A stretch of DNA of 64,000 nucleotides from Deltaproteobacteria bacterium GWB2_55_19 (lineage in GTDB: Bacteria > Desulfobacterota > GWC2-55-46): positions 62,001 through 126,000 of the forward strand of contig MGPQ01000012.1 in NCBI GenBank assembly GCA_001797465.1. The letters are read 5' to 3'. Both the position numbers and the translations under genes were made by a program. Of the stretch, positions 42,951 to 53,673 are shown piece by piece; within the stretch, counting starts at the first letter, position 1, and every line of letters starts with the position of its first letter. The notes under the pieces are model-generated. The model saw only the letters and a program-made list of their open reading frames with translations. It was not told the origin of the DNA and did no database searches.

Positions 42951-45163
42951 AGATCACTGACGTTACGATAAAAGAGCACGGGCTGACAATCGATGAGTAC
43001 AGGCGGATAGTCGATTCTTTGGGCAGGGAGCCGAACCTCCTTGAGCTCGGCATCTTCTCGGTAATGTGGTCCGAGCACTGCTCGTACAAGTCTTCGAGAA
43101 GGCACTTGAGGAACTTCCCGACAACTGGGCCGCACGTATTGCAGGGGCCGGGCGAGAACGCGGGCATAGTGGACATCGGCGACGGCCTCGCCGTCGCCTT
43201 CAAGATGGAGAGCCACAACCACCCGTCTTTCATAGAGCCTTACCAGGGCGCGGCTACGGGTGTCGGCGGGATACTGCGCGACATATTTACAATGGGCGCG
43301 CGTCCCATAGCATCCCTCAATTCGCTCAGGTTCGGCTCGCCGGAGAATAAAAAGACCGCCTTTCTTGTCGAAGGCGTCGTCGCGGGAATCGCCGGATACG
43401 GCAACTGCATAGGCGTCCCGACCGTCGGGGGCGAGGTCTACTTCAATCCGTCATATAACGGCAACTGCCTCGTTAATGTCATGACAGCCGGGCTTATGAA
43501 GAAGGACAGGATATTCAGGGGCAACGCATCCGGCATAGGCAACCCCGTCATATACGCGGGCTCCCGTACAGGGAGGGACGGCATCCACGGGGCCGTAATG
43601 GCCTCCGACGTATTCGGAGAGGGAGGCGAAGAGAGGCGTCCGACGGTCCAGGTCGGGGACCCGTTCGCGGAAAAGCTCCTCCTTGAGGCCTGTCTTGAGC
43701 TCTTCAAGACAGACTTCGTCGTCGGCATCCAGGACATGGGCGCGGCCGGGCTTACATCATCGAGCGTTGAGATGGCCGCGCGCGCGCATACCGGGTTAGA
43801 ACTCCACATAGACCTCGTCCCCAGGCGCGAGGATGGCATGACCGCCTACGAGTGCATGTTGTCTGAGTCCCAAGAGCGTATGCTCATGGTCGTAAGGAAG
43901 GGGACCGAGGAAGAGGTAAGGAAGATATTCAGGAAATGGGACCTTGAGGCCGAGGTCGTGGGCACTGTAATCGAAGGCGGGAACATCCGGATTATGGAGC
44001 GCGGAGAGGTCGCGGGCGATATACCGGTTAAGTTCCTGACCGACGACGCCCCTGTGTATGACAGACCCATAAAGAGGCCTTTGGCGCAGGACGAGCTTAA
44101 TACCCTTGATCTTAAAAAGATTGGCCTTCCGCATAATTACAACGAAACGCTAATAGCAATACTCTCATCCCTTAACGTCGCCTCAAAAGAGTGGATTTAT
44201 AGCCAGTACGATTACATGGTAAGGACCGATACGGTCGTCTGCCCAGGGTCTGACGCGGCTGTCGTAAAGATAAAGGGGACGAATAAGGCAATCGCTTTGA
44301 CCGTGGACTGCAATTCCCGTTACTGCTACCTTGACCCAAGGAAGGGCGGTGCCATAGCCGTAGCAGAGGCGGCCAGAAACCTCGTAGCCTCAGGGGCGAG
44401 GCCGATCGCATTGACCGACTGCCTGAACTTCGGGAACCCGGAGCGGCCTGAAGTGATGTGGCAGTTGACAGAGGCTATACACGGCATTAAAGACGCCTGT
44501 ATCGCGCTCGGCATCCCGGTCATAGGCGGCAACGTGAGCCTGTATAACGAGACCTCCGGGGTGTCGGTCTATCCCACGCCGACCATAGGCATGGTAGGCA
44601 TCATCGACGATTTGAAGACCCACACGACCCAGTGGTTCAAGGGCGCGGGGGACGTAGTCGCCCTCATAGGAGAGACAAAACCGGGGCTCGGCGGGACAGA
44701 ATACTTAAGCGTCGTCCACGGGCTTGAAAGAGGGGACCCGCCGGATATCGACCTGTCAGCCGAGAAGGCCGCAGAGGAGGCTTGTTTAAAGGCGGCAATG
44801 GAGTGTATAATATTGTCAGCGCACGACCTCTCCGAGGGCGGGCTCGCTGTTGCGCTCGCCGAGAGCGCATTCAACCCCAGAGGCAGTATCGGCGCCGATA
44901 TCGACTATGACGCGAAGGGCCTGCGCGCAGATGAAGGGCTCTTTGCCGAAACGCAGTCGAGGATACTCGTGACGGTGAGAGAAAAGGACGTGGCGCGGCT
45001 TAAGGCGATATGCAAGGACTCCGGCGCGCCTTTGAGCGTCATAGGAAAGACCGGCGGGGAGAGGCTTAAGATCGGCTCTTTCATCGATGTCCCGGTAAAC
45101 GAACTTAAAGAAGCCTGGGCAGGCGCGCTCGGAAGGTATCTCGCCGCCCACGCGGCAAGATAA
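42947..45163 (+). CDS. purL: Phosphoribosylformylglycinamidine synthase, small-type PurL
   Basis: 738 aa from the ATG at 42947, which overlaps the ilvE stop; an ATG at 42932 is also in frame. Length is that of the PurS/PurQ-dependent PurL rather than the 1300-residue fused form. [35 protein letters not shown] and [12 protein letters not shown] are family signatures. PurS and PurQ genes are not in the window. It makes FGAM from FGAR, glutamine and ATP. purF follows after 19 bp. Confidence 0.97.
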   Translation: MKITDVTIKEHGLTIDEYRRIVDSLGREPNLLELGIFSVMWSEHCSYKSSRRHLRNFPTTGPHVLQGPGENAGIVDIGDGLAVAFKMESHNHPSFIEPYQGAATGVGGILRDIFTMGARPIASLNSLRFGSPENKKTAFLVEGVVAGIAGYGNCIGVPTVGGEVYFNPSYNGNCLVNVMTAGLMKKDRIFRGNASGIGNPVIYAGSRTGRDGIHGAVMASDVFGEGGEERRPTVQVGDPFAEKLLLEACLELFKTDFVVGIQDMGAAGLTSSSVEMAARAHTGLELHIDLVPRREDGMTAYECMLSESQERMLMVVRKGTEEEVRKIFRKWDLEAEVVGTVIEGGNIRIMERGEVAGDIPVKFLTDDAPVYDRPIKRPLAQDELNTLDLKKIGLPHNYNETLIAILSSLNVASKEWIYSQYDYMVRTDTVVCPGSDAAVVKIKGTNKAIALTVDCNSRYCYLDPRKGGAIAVAEAARNLVASGARPIALTDCLNFGNPERPEVMWQLTEAIHGIKDACIALGIPVIGGNVSLYNETSGVSVYPTPTIGMVGIIDDLKTHTTQWFKGAGDVVALIGETKPGLGGTEYLSVVHGLERGDPPDIDLSAEKAAEEACLKAAMECIILSAHDLSEGGLAVALAESAFNPRGSIGADIDYDAKGLRADEGLFAETQSRILVTVREKDVARLKAICKDSGAPLSVIGKTGGERLKIGSFIDVPVNELKEAWAGALGRYLAAHAAR

Positions 45164-45182
45164 AAGGGGTTATCCGTCTATT

Positions 45183-46592
45183 ATGGAATTCCTTTCAAAC
45201 GACAGGTTCAAGGACGAGTGCGGGATATTCGGCATCTACCGCCACCCCGAGGCGGCCAACCTCACGTACCTCGGCCTCTATTCGCTCCAGCACAGGGGGC
45301 AGGAGAGCGCCGGGATAGTCTCTTCAGACGGCGATAAGCTCTATTCGCACAAGGGCATGGGGCTTGTCGCCGACGTATTCTCAAGCTCGAACATAGCCCG
45401 CCTTCACGGCTCGTCGGCCATCGGGCACGTCAGGTACTCTACGGCCGGTGAATCCCACATAAGGAACGCCCAGCCTTTTTTCGTCGAGTATTCGAGGGGG
45501 GGCATAGCCGTCGCCCACAACGGAAACCTCATAAACGCCTTGTTGCTCCGGGCGCAGTTCGAGGCATACGGCGCGATATTCCAGTCGTCGAACGATACCG
45601 AAATTATCGTACACTTGATAGCGTCGAGCAAGGAGAACTCGCTCCTCGACAGGGTCATATACGCGCTCGGGAGAGTTAAGGGGTCGTACTCGCTCCTTTT
45701 CCTCACCGAAGACACGATGATAGCGGCGAGAGACCCGCACGGGTTCCGCCCGCTTTCTCTCGGCAGGCTCAAGGGCGCGTGGGTCGTCGCCTCCGAGACC
45801 TGCGCATTCGACCTCATAGAGGCCGAGTACGTACGCGATATCGAGCCCGGCGAGATAGTCGTCATAAACGGGGAGGGGATAGCCTCCTACAAGCCGTTCC
45901 CGCCATCGAAGTACACGCCATGCGTATTCGAGTTCATATACTTCGCGAGGCCGGACTCCACCATATTCGGGGCGAACGTCCATTCGGTCAGGAAGAAGCT
46001 CGGCGAGAGGCTCGCTATCGAGCACCCGGTGGACGCCGATATCGTCATCCCGGTCCCGGACTCCGGCGTCCCGGCGGCGATAGGCTACGCCAACGCCTCG
46101 CATATACCGTTTGACAAGGGCATAGTGAGGAACCACTACGTCGGCAGGACGTTCATAGAGCCGAAGGACTCCATCCGCCACTTTGGCGTGAAGATAAAGC
46201 TTAACGCCATAAAGGATATCCTCAGGGGGAAAAGGGTCGTCGTCGTCGACGATTCCATTGTGCGCGGCACGACGAGCAGGAAGATAATAAAGATGATAAG
46301 GTCCGCCGGCGCCAGGGAAGTCCACATGAGGATAAGCTCCCCACCGACGCTCTCCCCGTGCTACTACGGAATAGACACCCCGAGGCGCGAGGAGCTTATC
46401 GCGGCGAGGCAGACGGTTGCGGAGATAAACGATTACATCACATCTGATACGCTCGGGTACCTGAGCGTCGAGGGGTTATATCAGGCTGTCAGGGACGCCG
46501 GCGGGTCCTTCTGCGACGCCTGCTTTACCGGAAAGTACCCGGTTGATATAATAAGTGTGCAGAGCGCGCCTCAGCTCGCGCTCTTTAAATAG
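45183..46592 (+). CDS. purF: Amidophosphoribosyltransferase
   Basis: 469 aa. A 12-residue propeptide precedes the catalytic cysteine of the CGIFG motif (Cys13). The PRPP loop is [14 protein letters not shown]. Cysteines at TPCVFEF, SPCYYG and SFCDACF match the [4Fe-4S] ligands of the Bacillus-type enzyme, so an oxygen-sensitive cluster is likely. It catalyses the first committed step of purine synthesis. Pairs with purL upstream. Confidence 0.97.
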   Translation: MEFLSNDRFKDECGIFGIYRHPEAANLTYLGLYSLQHRGQESAGIVSSDGDKLYSHKGMGLVADVFSSSNIARLHGSSAIGHVRYSTAGESHIRNAQPFFVEYSRGGIAVAHNGNLINALLLRAQFEAYGAIFQSSNDTEIIVHLIASSKENSLLDRVIYALGRVKGSYSLLFLTEDTMIAARDPHGFRPLSLGRLKGAWVVASETCAFDLIEAEYVRDIEPGEIVVINGEGIASYKPFPPSKYTPCVFEFIYFARPDSTIFGANVHSVRKKLGERLAIEHPVDADIVIPVPDSGVPAAIGYANASHIPFDKGIVRNHYVGRTFIEPKDSIRHFGVKIKLNAIKDILRGKRVVVVDDSIVRGTTSRKIIKMIRSAGAREVHMRISSPPTLSPCYYGIDTPRREELIAARQTVAEINDYITSDTLGYLSVEGLYQAVRDAGGSFCDACFTGKYPVDIISVQSAPQLALFK

Positions 46593-46616
46593 AACAATAA
46601 CAGGAGGCAGACAGCC

Positions 46617-47489
46617 GTGAGAAGGTTCATAACATTCGTATTCCTGGCCATGGTCTCTTTGTCGGTATTCCCCGTTGTCTCGTACGCCCAGAGCGCGAAG
46701 CCGCCTGCCCAGGAAGACGACGAGCTCCAGATCGAGGAAGAGATGAAGAAAGAGGGCACGACGAAGAAAGAGGGCGCGAAAAAGCCCGTGACTAAAGAGG
46801 ACCTGCCGCCGATAAACATGGTTCTGGTAAAGGGGGGTTGTTTCGAGATGGGCGACTTCGAAGGCAACGGGGACGAGGACGAGTTGCCGGTGCACGAGGT
46901 CTGCGTGAACGACTTCTATATCGCCGATACAGAGGTGACGCAGGAGCTCTTCGAGAAGGTCATGGGGTTCATCCCAGCCTGGCGCTATAACCCGACGATG
47001 CCCAGGGACCCCAAGGACCCTGTTACATACGTCAACTGGCACCTCGCCAACCAGTTCATAAAGAGACTCAACACCATAACCAAAGGCTACTACAGGCTCC
47101 CGACCGAGGCCGAGTGGGAGTACGCGGCGCGTAGCGGCGGCAAAAAGGAGAGGTGGCCGGGGTTCAGCAACGAGGCCGAGGCCGGGTCTTACGCGTGGTT
47201 CTCGGACAACGCTGACTTCAAGCTCCAGAACGTCAAGACAAAAAAACCTAACGGGCTCGGTATCCACGACATGGCGGGTTCAGCCTGGGAGTGGGTAGAG
47301 GACAACTTCGATTTCGACTACTATCAGTCCTCACCAAAAAAAGACCCGTACGGCGCGGAGTTCTCGCTCTATAAGGGAGTACGCGGTGGGTCGATAGCCG
47401 ACGGGCCCTCAAAGCTCCGCACCACATACAGGTACGCGCTCGAGCCATCGAGGCGTATGCTAAACGTAGGCTTAAGGCTTGCCGAGTAA
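46617..47489 (+). CDS. Exported SUMF1/FGE-fold protein lacking the catalytic cysteines
   Basis: 290 aa, GTG start after AGGAGG. Signal peptide (VVSYAQ), a Lys/Glu-rich linker (about 30-60), then the SUMF1 fold: GGCFEMGD, EVTQELFEKVMG, PVTYVNWHLANQF, YRLPTEAEWEYAAR, GIHDMAGSAWEWVED and VRGGSIADGP. The C-terminal cysteine pair of true formylglycine-generating enzymes is absent, so it is probably a binding or structural member, or a non-FGE enzyme. First of four genes for exported proteins (to 51001). Confidence 0.9.
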   Translation: MRRFITFVFLAMVSLSVFPVVSYAQSAKPPAQEDDELQIEEEMKKEGTTKKEGAKKPVTKEDLPPINMVLVKGGCFEMGDFEGNGDEDELPVHEVCVNDFYIADTEVTQELFEKVMGFIPAWRYNPTMPRDPKDPVTYVNWHLANQFIKRLNTITKGYYRLPTEAEWEYAARSGGKKERWPGFSNEAEAGSYAWFSDNADFKLQNVKTKKPNGLGIHDMAGSAWEWVEDNFDFDYYQSSPKKDPYGAEFSLYKGVRGGSIADGPSKLRTTYRYALEPSRRMLNVGLRLAE

Positions 47490-47521
47490 ATCACTCTGGA
47501 GGGACTTCGGATGGTGAACCC

Positions 47522-48151
47522 ATGAGGGCCGCTTCAAGCCTCGTCCTGAGATATCTCCTCATACTCGCCATGCCGGCCGTTTTTTTCCTCTCCGGGTGCG
47601 CGGCGAGGACATTGACCGAAGAGGACGCGTACTTAAAGGTCATGAACGCCTGGACGAGGGGCGTAAAGGTCTACGAGGGCCTGGAGACGAAGCTCTACGC
47701 CTCGGCTACATACAAGGGTATCGCGTTCAGGGAGGCCTACATCGGGCGCTACGCGAAGGACAACCAGCTCGATGAGGGGTACGCAATGGCCCTCAGGGAG
47801 CGCGAGTCAGAGCTCTCTGAGAAATACAACGAGTTCTTTTTCACCGCCTACACCCCGATGGATAAGTGGAACGACTTCGATGACCCTTCCTCCATCTGGA
47901 AGCTCTACCTGGAAGACGGAAGCGGGGCGCGCCTTGCTCCGGTCTCGATTGCCAGGCTCGACGCCTCTGACCCGCTTCTGCGCGAGTTCTTTCCGTACAT
48001 GGACCTCTGGTCCACAGCCTACACCGTTAAGTTCCCCAAATATTCGGAGACAGGGACAGAGCCGATACCCGGCGCCAATACGAAGTCGATGCGTCTCGTA
48101 ATCACAGGCGTCCTCGGCAAAGGCGAGCTCGTATGGAAGTTAGGCGAGTAG
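47522..48151 (+). CDS. Lipoprotein of unknown function
   Basis: 209 aa. Signal sequence with lipobox FLSGC (Cys26). The mature part is rich in Tyr, Glu and Lys, with a helical stretch (EAYIGRYAKDNQLDEGYAMALRERESELSEKYNEFF) and a beta-rich C-terminal half ending RLVITGVLGKGELVWKL. I do not recognise the family. Overlaps the FecR/TPR gene by 19 bp, so the two are co-translated and likely act together. Confidence 0.8.
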   Translation: MRAASSLVLRYLLILAMPAVFFLSGCAARTLTEEDAYLKVMNAWTRGVKVYEGLETKLYASATYKGIAFREAYIGRYAKDNQLDEGYAMALRERESELSEKYNEFFFTAYTPMDKWNDFDDPSSIWKLYLEDGSGARLAPVSIARLDASDPLLREFFPYMDLWSTAYTVKFPKYSETGTEPIPGANTKSMRLVITGVLGKGELVWKLGE

Positions 48152-49185
48152 CTCTATCCGTCATCCCGTTTGTTTGTCTGGCCCTCTCCCTGCCGTCCGT
48201 CTCGCACGGCTCCTCCGGTTTTTTAGAGTCCTTTACCGGCGCGGTCTTTCTTAAAACCAAAGTCGCGGACAGATGGGCCCCGGCCGGTAAGGGCGCGCCT
48301 CTTGAGCCAGGAGACCGCGTAAAGACAGGCGAGGACGGCAGAGCCCTCGTAAAGCTCTCCGACGGCACTAAACTCACGATAGCGAACCTCTCGGAGCTTG
48401 AGATATCCGGCTATTCGCTCAGGAAGAGCGAGAGGTCGGGCTCTTTCTTCCTCTCATCCGGCAAGATGAGGGCGGCGGTCTCGCTCTTCCCCGGGAGGAC
48501 GGACTTCAAGGTAAAGACCCCGACCGCGGTCTCCGGCGTCAGGGGCACCGATTTTATCGTCATGAACCAGGGCGAGGCTAACGTTTTCTTTGGAGTCGAG
48601 GGGAGCGTTGAAGTAAGCGGAGAGAGGGCGAGCCCCGTTGCCCTTACTACCGGCACGATGACGGAATCGACCGCGGGGTCCGAGGCGATCCCCCCTGTCG
48701 TTGTCGAGCCGGGCACCGCGCTCGCCGAGGCGAGGGCCGACCTTGAGGCCGCGACCGACGTGGACGCGCCTGTCGTCTGGGAGCGCGTCAGGGACCTGCC
48801 GGACCTCCTGGCGAGGTGGAACCTCAACTACGGCCATTACCTCGCCGACTCCGCACGTTTCAGGGAGGCGCTCGACGTCTTCGAGATAGCCTTCGACCTG
48901 ACGGGCCTCCCAGGCATAAAGGCCGAGGCGAGGCTGGAGAGGGGGACGGTCTATTCGAGGAATATGAACGACCCAGGAAGGGCGCTCTCGGAATACACGG
49001 ATGTGATCGAGAGGTTCAACGTCGAGCCGTTCATCGAGAACGCCGTCTACTCGGCTGGGCTCATAAAGATGGAGATGAAGGATAAAGACGGGGCGCTTGA
49101 ACTATTCAGGCGCTACATCGCCGACTACCCGGCTGGCTCTCACAGGTCGACGGTGGATATATTCATCAAAGAACTGGAGAAGTGA
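48133..49185 (+). CDS. FecR-domain protein with C-terminal TPR-like repeats
   Basis: 350 aa. Signal peptide (SVSHG, about residue 25), FecR beta-rich domain (about 30-170; VKTGEDGRALVKLSDGTKL and VKTPTAVSGVRGTDFIV are typical), then TPR-like helices (about 205-345). It lacks a partner anti-sigma region or TonB receptor, so it is probably an envelope scaffold protein rather than an iron regulator. ATG 48133 lies inside the preceding gene. Confidence 0.88.
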   Translation: MEVRRVALSVIPFVCLALSLPSVSHGSSGFLESFTGAVFLKTKVADRWAPAGKGAPLEPGDRVKTGEDGRALVKLSDGTKLTIANLSELEISGYSLRKSERSGSFFLSSGKMRAAVSLFPGRTDFKVKTPTAVSGVRGTDFIVMNQGEANVFFGVEGSVEVSGERASPVALTTGTMTESTAGSEAIPPVVVEPGTALAEARADLEAATDVDAPVVWERVRDLPDLLARWNLNYGHYLADSARFREALDVFEIAFDLTGLPGIKAEARLERGTVYSRNMNDPGRALSEYTDVIERFNVEPFIENAVYSAGLIKMEMKDKDGALELFRRYIADYPAGSHRSTVDIFIKELEK

Positions 49186-49189
49186 GGCA

Positions 49190-49245
49190 GGGCGTCATAA
49201 CTAAGATTGCTTCAATGCAAACGCGCCCCTCGCAATGACAAACAG
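49190..49245. repeat. GTCATTGCGAG-type intergenic repeat
   Basis: The minus strand reads TTTGTCATTGCGAGG...GAAGCAATCTTAG, matching the widespread GTCATTGCGAG/GAAGCAATC repeat known from many bacterial genomes (recollection). It lies in the 163 bp gap before the transglutaminase-like gene. Confidence 0.7.
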
Positions 49246-49348
49246 GTGGCTTTCCGTAACCTAATTTACGATAGGCGGGATTTTCCTGTCCCGATGAGAG
49301 GCGTATATCCCCATCGCACCAGAACCGTCCTTTAAAAGGCGGACGCAA

Positions 49349-51001
49349 GTGAAGAGATTTTTAATTGTAATTTCTGCTCTCCTCGCCATCTCAAGCGGAC
49401 CGTCTTACGGGACGACGCTGGTACTGAAAGGCGATATCCATGACGAGGTCGAGGTCACGCACTCGCGCTCGTTCAAGCCCGTAGATGGGCGCATCGACTC
49501 CCTCTTGTTCAGGTTCTACAACCCGACTGACTTCAAATCCGGCGCTCTAAACCAGCGGATATCCGTACGCAGGGTCTCATACAGCCCGGAACCGGAGAGC
49601 GTTCAGACCGAAAGGGATTCCTTCGGGAATTCGTTCACAGTCGTTACCTGGAAAGATCTTGAAAAGGAAGCGACGGTGACGGAGACCTATACGGTATCCC
49701 TTTCGATAAGCTTGAACGAGGCGCGGTCACTTGTGCCATTCCCGCTCAACCCGGGGGATATTCCCCCTCCCGCGGCGAGGTTTCTGAGGACTTCTGCGCT
49801 CGTCGAGGCCAACGACGCGGAGATAAAAAAACTCGCTTCATCCATTACAACAGGCGCGCGTTCCGAGCAGGCGGCGGTCGATGCGATACTCAACTGGGTA
49901 GTCGATAACGTCAAGTACAGGTCGCCTGTCAACGACTACGGCGCGGTCTCTACACTCTTATCGAAAGAGGGCAACTGCCAGAACTTCTCTCATCTATCCA
50001 TCGCCCTTTTGCGGTCAATCGGCATACCGGCTCGTATTGCCGGAGGGGTGTCTCTCGGAAGGCCGTGGAAGGTGCCTGTCGAAGGCGGCCACCTCATACA
50101 GTCCATCGGCCAGGGCGGACACGCATGGATGGAGGTCTGGTACCCGGACCTCGGCTGGGCCCCCTATGACGCGCAACAGAGCAGGCTCTTTGTGGGCCCC
50201 CGCCACATAAGACAGACCGCCGGGATGGACTCTAAAGACATAAACGACTCATGGAGGGCCTCCCCGAAGCTCCCGCGCTTCAGCGAAAACATCTCAGCCG
50301 AGTATGTAATCGATAATATCGCCCTCTCGCTAAAGGAGACCGGGAACGCGCCTTCGAGCTATGTCATGGCCTCGTCCCTGCCTGAGCAAAGGACGGCGCT
50401 TGCGCCGCCCTTTGCTCAGGCAGAGCCGCCGGGGCTCTTGCCGAAAGGCGGTATCGTCGAGTTCGGCAACATCATGTTTGCCCCGCTCACCGATTTTTAC
50501 ACGGACATAAAGGCCGATTCAGGCCAGAGGACCTTTGACAAGGAGACCTCCGAATATGTCACAGGCGAACACACATTCGCGCAGGCCTTTGTAGTAGACG
50601 CCCCCATGAGGATGGAGGCCGTCTCGCTCGCCATGCATAAGTTCGGCGGACGCTTAGGCTCCCTCTGGATAGACGTCGTAAACGACGCGGGAGGCCGCCC
50701 GGGCATGGAAGGGATAAGAAGCCTCCCCCTCATGCTCGATACAATAGCCTATCACCCGGGATATAAGTGGTTCGACTTCAGGTTCCAGGATTTCACGGAT
50801 GAAGGAGAGTCCCTTAAACCGGGCAAGTACTGGATAATACTACGAAAATCAAGGGACGCCGTCGTAAGCTGGGCGTACACGCCCGGAAACCGCTTCGGAG
50901 GCCCAGACGACGCCCGCTCCACAGAGGCCGGGATTGACTGGCCAAATATCATGAATTATGACTTCAACTTCAAGGTAACCGGATCAATGGAAGGCGGGTA
51001 G
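49349..51001 (+). CDS. Exported transglutaminase-like cysteine protein
   Basis: 550 aa, GTG start. Signal peptide (LLAISSGPSYG). The transglutaminase core shows Cys210 (EGNCQNFSHL), His258 (GGHAWMEVW) and Asp274 (GWAPYD), so the triad is intact. The region after 330 is beta-rich and looks like a carbohydrate-binding or jelly-roll domain. Such proteins are usually peptidases or amidases of the envelope. It could modify the products of the upstream exported genes (inference). Confidence 0.87.
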   Translation: MKRFLIVISALLAISSGPSYGTTLVLKGDIHDEVEVTHSRSFKPVDGRIDSLLFRFYNPTDFKSGALNQRISVRRVSYSPEPESVQTERDSFGNSFTVVTWKDLEKEATVTETYTVSLSISLNEARSLVPFPLNPGDIPPPAARFLRTSALVEANDAEIKKLASSITTGARSEQAAVDAILNWVVDNVKYRSPVNDYGAVSTLLSKEGNCQNFSHLSIALLRSIGIPARIAGGVSLGRPWKVPVEGGHLIQSIGQGGHAWMEVWYPDLGWAPYDAQQSRLFVGPRHIRQTAGMDSKDINDSWRASPKLPRFSENISAEYVIDNIALSLKETGNAPSSYVMASSLPEQRTALAPPFAQAEPPGLLPKGGIVEFGNIMFAPLTDFYTDIKADSGQRTFDKETSEYVTGEHTFAQAFVVDAPMRMEAVSLAMHKFGGRLGSLWIDVVNDAGGRPGMEGIRSLPLMLDTIAYHPGYKWFDFRFQDFTDEGESLKPGKYWIILRKSRDAVVSWAYTPGNRFGGPDDARSTEAGIDWPNIMNYDFNFKVTGSMEGG

Positions 51002-51051
51002 GCGGATCGATACGGATAACTCTTTAACTTCAGGCGTTTTTTGTCTCTTCC

Positions 51052-51076
51052 AACCCGGCCCGCGCATAGCCGGGTT
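51052..51076 (+). terminator. Weak hairpin in the rpsB leader region
   Basis: AACCCGGC / GCCGGGTT with a nine-base loop and a short T run. It may end transcription of the transglutaminase-like gene. The remaining leader to 51267 contains small GC-rich hairpins that could be an rpsB control element. Confidence 0.45.
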
Positions 51077-51267
51077 TTCGGGGCAGTCTGTTTTTGCCCT
51101 TGCAACATGGCGCTCCATGTGATAAATATATCCGATTAAATTCGCACGCATGGTTTGGGCCGGCGGTGTCCTTGCTCAGAGGTTTCGAAGTTGGAACCCT
51201 GGGCCCTTGGATTTTCCGGTCCGCGAAACCGCGCGGAGGACAAAAACCCAAAGGGAGAGAAAAGAAC

Positions 51268-52092
51268 ATGGCTTATCTCACAATGAAACAGCTCCTCGAA
51301 TCAGGAGTGCACTTCGGCCACCAGACCAAGAGGTGGAACCCCAAGATGAAAACCTACATCTACGGCGCGAGGAACGGCATCTACATCATCGACCTCCAGC
51401 AGACGGTGAAGATGTTCAAGGAGGCTTACGACTTCGTGAAGGGTACGGCCTCCAGGGGCGGGAAGGTGCTCTTCATAGGGACCAAGAAGCAGGCCCAGAA
51501 CTCCATCAACGACGAGGCGAAGAGGGCCGGCATGGGGTTTGTCAACAACAGGTGGATAGGCGGCTTTTTGACGAACTTCGCCACCATTAAAAAGTCGATA
51601 ACGAGGCTTAAAGAACTAGACACCATGGACACCAACCCCGATTTCGCTTCCGCCACCAAGAAAGAGACTCTCATGCTCCAGCGGGAGAAGGAGCGTCTTG
51701 AAAAATCCCTGGGCGGCGTGCGCGAGCTCGCGTCCGTTCCGGATATCCTCTTCATAATCGACTCAAAGAAAGAGTCGATAGCCATAAAGGAGGCCCGGAG
51801 GCTCGGCATAAAGGTCGTCGCCATAGTCGACACCAACTGCGACCCGGACGAGGTCGATTACATTATACCCGGCAACGACGACGCCATCAGGGCCATAAAG
51901 CTCTTCGCGTCATCAATGGCGGACGCCTGTCTCGAAGGCAAGGCGATATACGAAGAGGCCTTGCAGGCGAAGGCCGACAAGAAGGAAAAGGGCGCGCAGG
52001 TAGCGGCCCCGGCGGCCGCAGTGGTTCCGCCGGCCCCAGTAGCCCCGGCGGCGCAGGCGGCCCCGGCCCCGGTAGCGCCAGCAAAGGCTTAA
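51268..52092 (+). CDS. rpsB: 30S ribosomal protein S2
   Basis: 274 aa from the ATG at 51268 ([20 protein letters not shown]), preceded by GGGAGAG; the frame is open to 51094 but that part is leader. [11 protein letters not shown]-like and [11 protein letters not shown] segments are diagnostic. The C-terminus carries a roughly 40-residue Ala/Pro/Val-rich tail after KADKKEKG, longer than in most S2 proteins. First gene of the rpsB-tsf-pyrH-frr cluster. Confidence 0.98.
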   Translation: MAYLTMKQLLESGVHFGHQTKRWNPKMKTYIYGARNGIYIIDLQQTVKMFKEAYDFVKGTASRGGKVLFIGTKKQAQNSINDEAKRAGMGFVNNRWIGGFLTNFATIKKSITRLKELDTMDTNPDFASATKKETLMLQREKERLEKSLGGVRELASVPDILFIIDSKKESIAIKEARRLGIKVVAIVDTNCDPDEVDYIIPGNDDAIRAIKLFASSMADACLEGKAIYEEALQAKADKKEKGAQVAAPAAAVVPPAPVAPAAQAAPAPVAPAKA

Positions 52093-52150
52093 TAGCCGGG
52101 CTTCCCGGATAATACGAATAAAACCTTAAGGCAACAGGGGGATCCACATA

Positions 52151-52798
52151 ATGGAGATTTCCGCAACAGCAGTAAAAGAGCTCCGCGAAAAGACCGGGGC
52201 AGGCATGATGGACTGCAAAAGGGCGCTCGCGGAGTCCAATGGAGACTTTGAAAAGGCGGTCATCCACCTTCGCGAAAAGGGGCTCGCCGCGGCGGCCAAG
52301 AAGGCGTCGAGGGTAGCGTCCGAAGGCATAGTCATGAGCTACATACACGGAGGCGGCAAGGTAGGCGTCCTCCTTGAAGTCAACTGCGAGACCGATTTCG
52401 TCGCGAAGACCGACGGGTTCCTGTCGCTTGTCAAGGACATAGCCATGCACATCGCCGCCTTGTCCCCGCAGTATGTGTCGAGGAAAGAGGTTTCCGCCGA
52501 TGAGGTCGAGAAAGAGCGGCAGATATACGCCGCGCAGGCCAGAGAGTCCGGCAAACCCGACCACGTCATACAGAAGATGGTGGACGGCAAGGTCGAGAAG
52601 TTCTACAAGGACGTCTGCCTCCTCGAACAGCCGTTTGTAAAGAACCCGGACGTCACGATCGAAAAGCTCGTCGTTGACGCCATAGCAAAGCTCGGAGAGA
52701 ACATATCCGTAAGGCGCTTTACGCGCTACAAGGTCGGCGAGGGCATCGAGAAGAAGTCCGAGGACTTCGCCAAGGAAGTCGCCGCTGTACAGGGTTAA
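52151..52798 (+). CDS. tsf: Translation elongation factor Ts
   Basis: 215 aa, a short EF-Ts of the type with a single core subdomain. Starts [24 protein letters not shown] (family signature). It recycles EF-Tu. AGGGGG precedes the ATG. A long perfect hairpin separates it from pyrH. Confidence 0.97.
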   Translation: MEISATAVKELREKTGAGMMDCKRALAESNGDFEKAVIHLREKGLAAAAKKASRVASEGIVMSYIHGGGKVGVLLEVNCETDFVAKTDGFLSLVKDIAMHIAALSPQYVSRKEVSADEVEKERQIYAAQARESGKPDHVIQKMVDGKVEKFYKDVCLLEQPFVKNPDVTIEKLVVDAIAKLGENISVRRFTRYKVGEGIEKKSEDFAKEVAAVQG

Positions 52799-52820
52799 AG
52801 GCCTTCGCGCAGTTTGGTTC

Positions 52821-52854
52821 GCCTGTACCTGCCCGGAGCCGGGCAGGTACAGGC
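52821..52854. other. Perfect 16-bp hairpin between tsf and pyrH
   Basis: GCCTGTACCTGCCCGG pairs exactly with CCGGGCAGGTACAGGC around an AG loop. There is no U-tract, so it is more likely an mRNA processing or stabilising element, or a small palindromic repeat, than a terminator. Confidence 0.7.
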
Positions 52855-52915
52855 TTTGTGTCGCCTTTCCAGCCGACGCCGCTCGTCAACTTACAGAAAG
52901 CAGGGCTTAACTTTC

Positions 52916-53632
52916 ATGCCGGACCTTAAGTACAAACGCATCCTCGTCAAATTATCCGGCGAGGCGCTCATGGGCGACAAGGAGTTCGGCACCGACACCG
53001 TGGTCGTCAACGCCATCGCCGACGAGGTAAGAGCGGTGCACTCGCTCGGCATCGAGATAGCCCTCGTCATAGGCGGCGGAAACATCTTCCGCGGCGTATC
53101 TGCGAGCGCCCAGGGCATGGACAGGGCGAACGCCGACTACGTCGGGATGCTCGCGACCGTCATAAACTCGCTCATGCTCCAGGACGCGCTCGAGAAAAAA
53201 GGCATCTTCACCCGCGTCATCTCCGCGATAGAGATGAAGGAGCTCGCCGAGCCGTATATCCGCAGAAAGGCCGTCCGCCACCTGGAAAAGGGCCGCGTCA
53301 TCATCTTCGCGGCCGGCACCGGAAACCCGTATTTCACGACAGACACAGCGGCGTCCTTGCGCGCCATGGAGATAAACGCCGACATAATACTCAAAGGCAC
53401 CAAGGTCGACGGCGTCTACGACAGGGACCCGGTTAAGGACCCTGCCGCGAAGAGGTACACGAAACTCAAGTACATAGACGTCCTGAAGGACGGCCTCAAG
53501 GTTATGGACACGACGGCCATATCCCTCTGCATGGACAACAGCCTTCCCATCATCGTATTCAGCATGAAAACGCCGGGCAACCTCATCCGCATCGTAAAAG
53601 GCGAGGAGATAGGCACCTTAGTCTCCTCGTAA
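52916..53632 (+). CDS. pyrH: Uridylate kinase
   Basis: 238 aa from the ATG at 52916 ([20 protein letters not shown]); upstream open frame is not conserved. [10 protein letters not shown], the [19 protein letters not shown]-like segment and the C-terminal [10 protein letters not shown] are characteristic. It converts UMP to UDP and is hexameric and GTP-regulated in bacteria. Confidence 0.97.
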   Translation: MPDLKYKRILVKLSGEALMGDKEFGTDTVVVNAIADEVRAVHSLGIEIALVIGGGNIFRGVSASAQGMDRANADYVGMLATVINSLMLQDALEKKGIFTRVISAIEMKELAEPYIRRKAVRHLEKGRVIIFAAGTGNPYFTTDTAASLRAMEINADIILKGTKVDGVYDRDPVKDPAAKRYTKLKYIDVLKDGLKVMDTTAISLCMDNSLPIIVFSMKTPGNLIRIVKGEEIGTLVSS

Positions 53633-53673
53633 TTCTTTTTATCCTTTTTCACAAAAACTCCCGAGGGGCGCGC

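Noticed and set aside
46617-47489. Formylglycine-generating enzyme activity for the SUMF1-like protein
   Set aside because: The C-terminal catalytic cysteine pair is missing and no sulfatase gene adjoins.
48133-49185. Iron-transport FecR regulator
   Set aside because: No sigma factor or TonB-dependent receptor is adjacent and the domain lacks the anti-sigma membrane layout; TPR repeats follow instead.
51094-51267. N-terminal extension of ribosomal protein S2
   Set aside because: The frame is open, but the sequence is not S2-like and a good ribosome site precedes the ATG at 51268.
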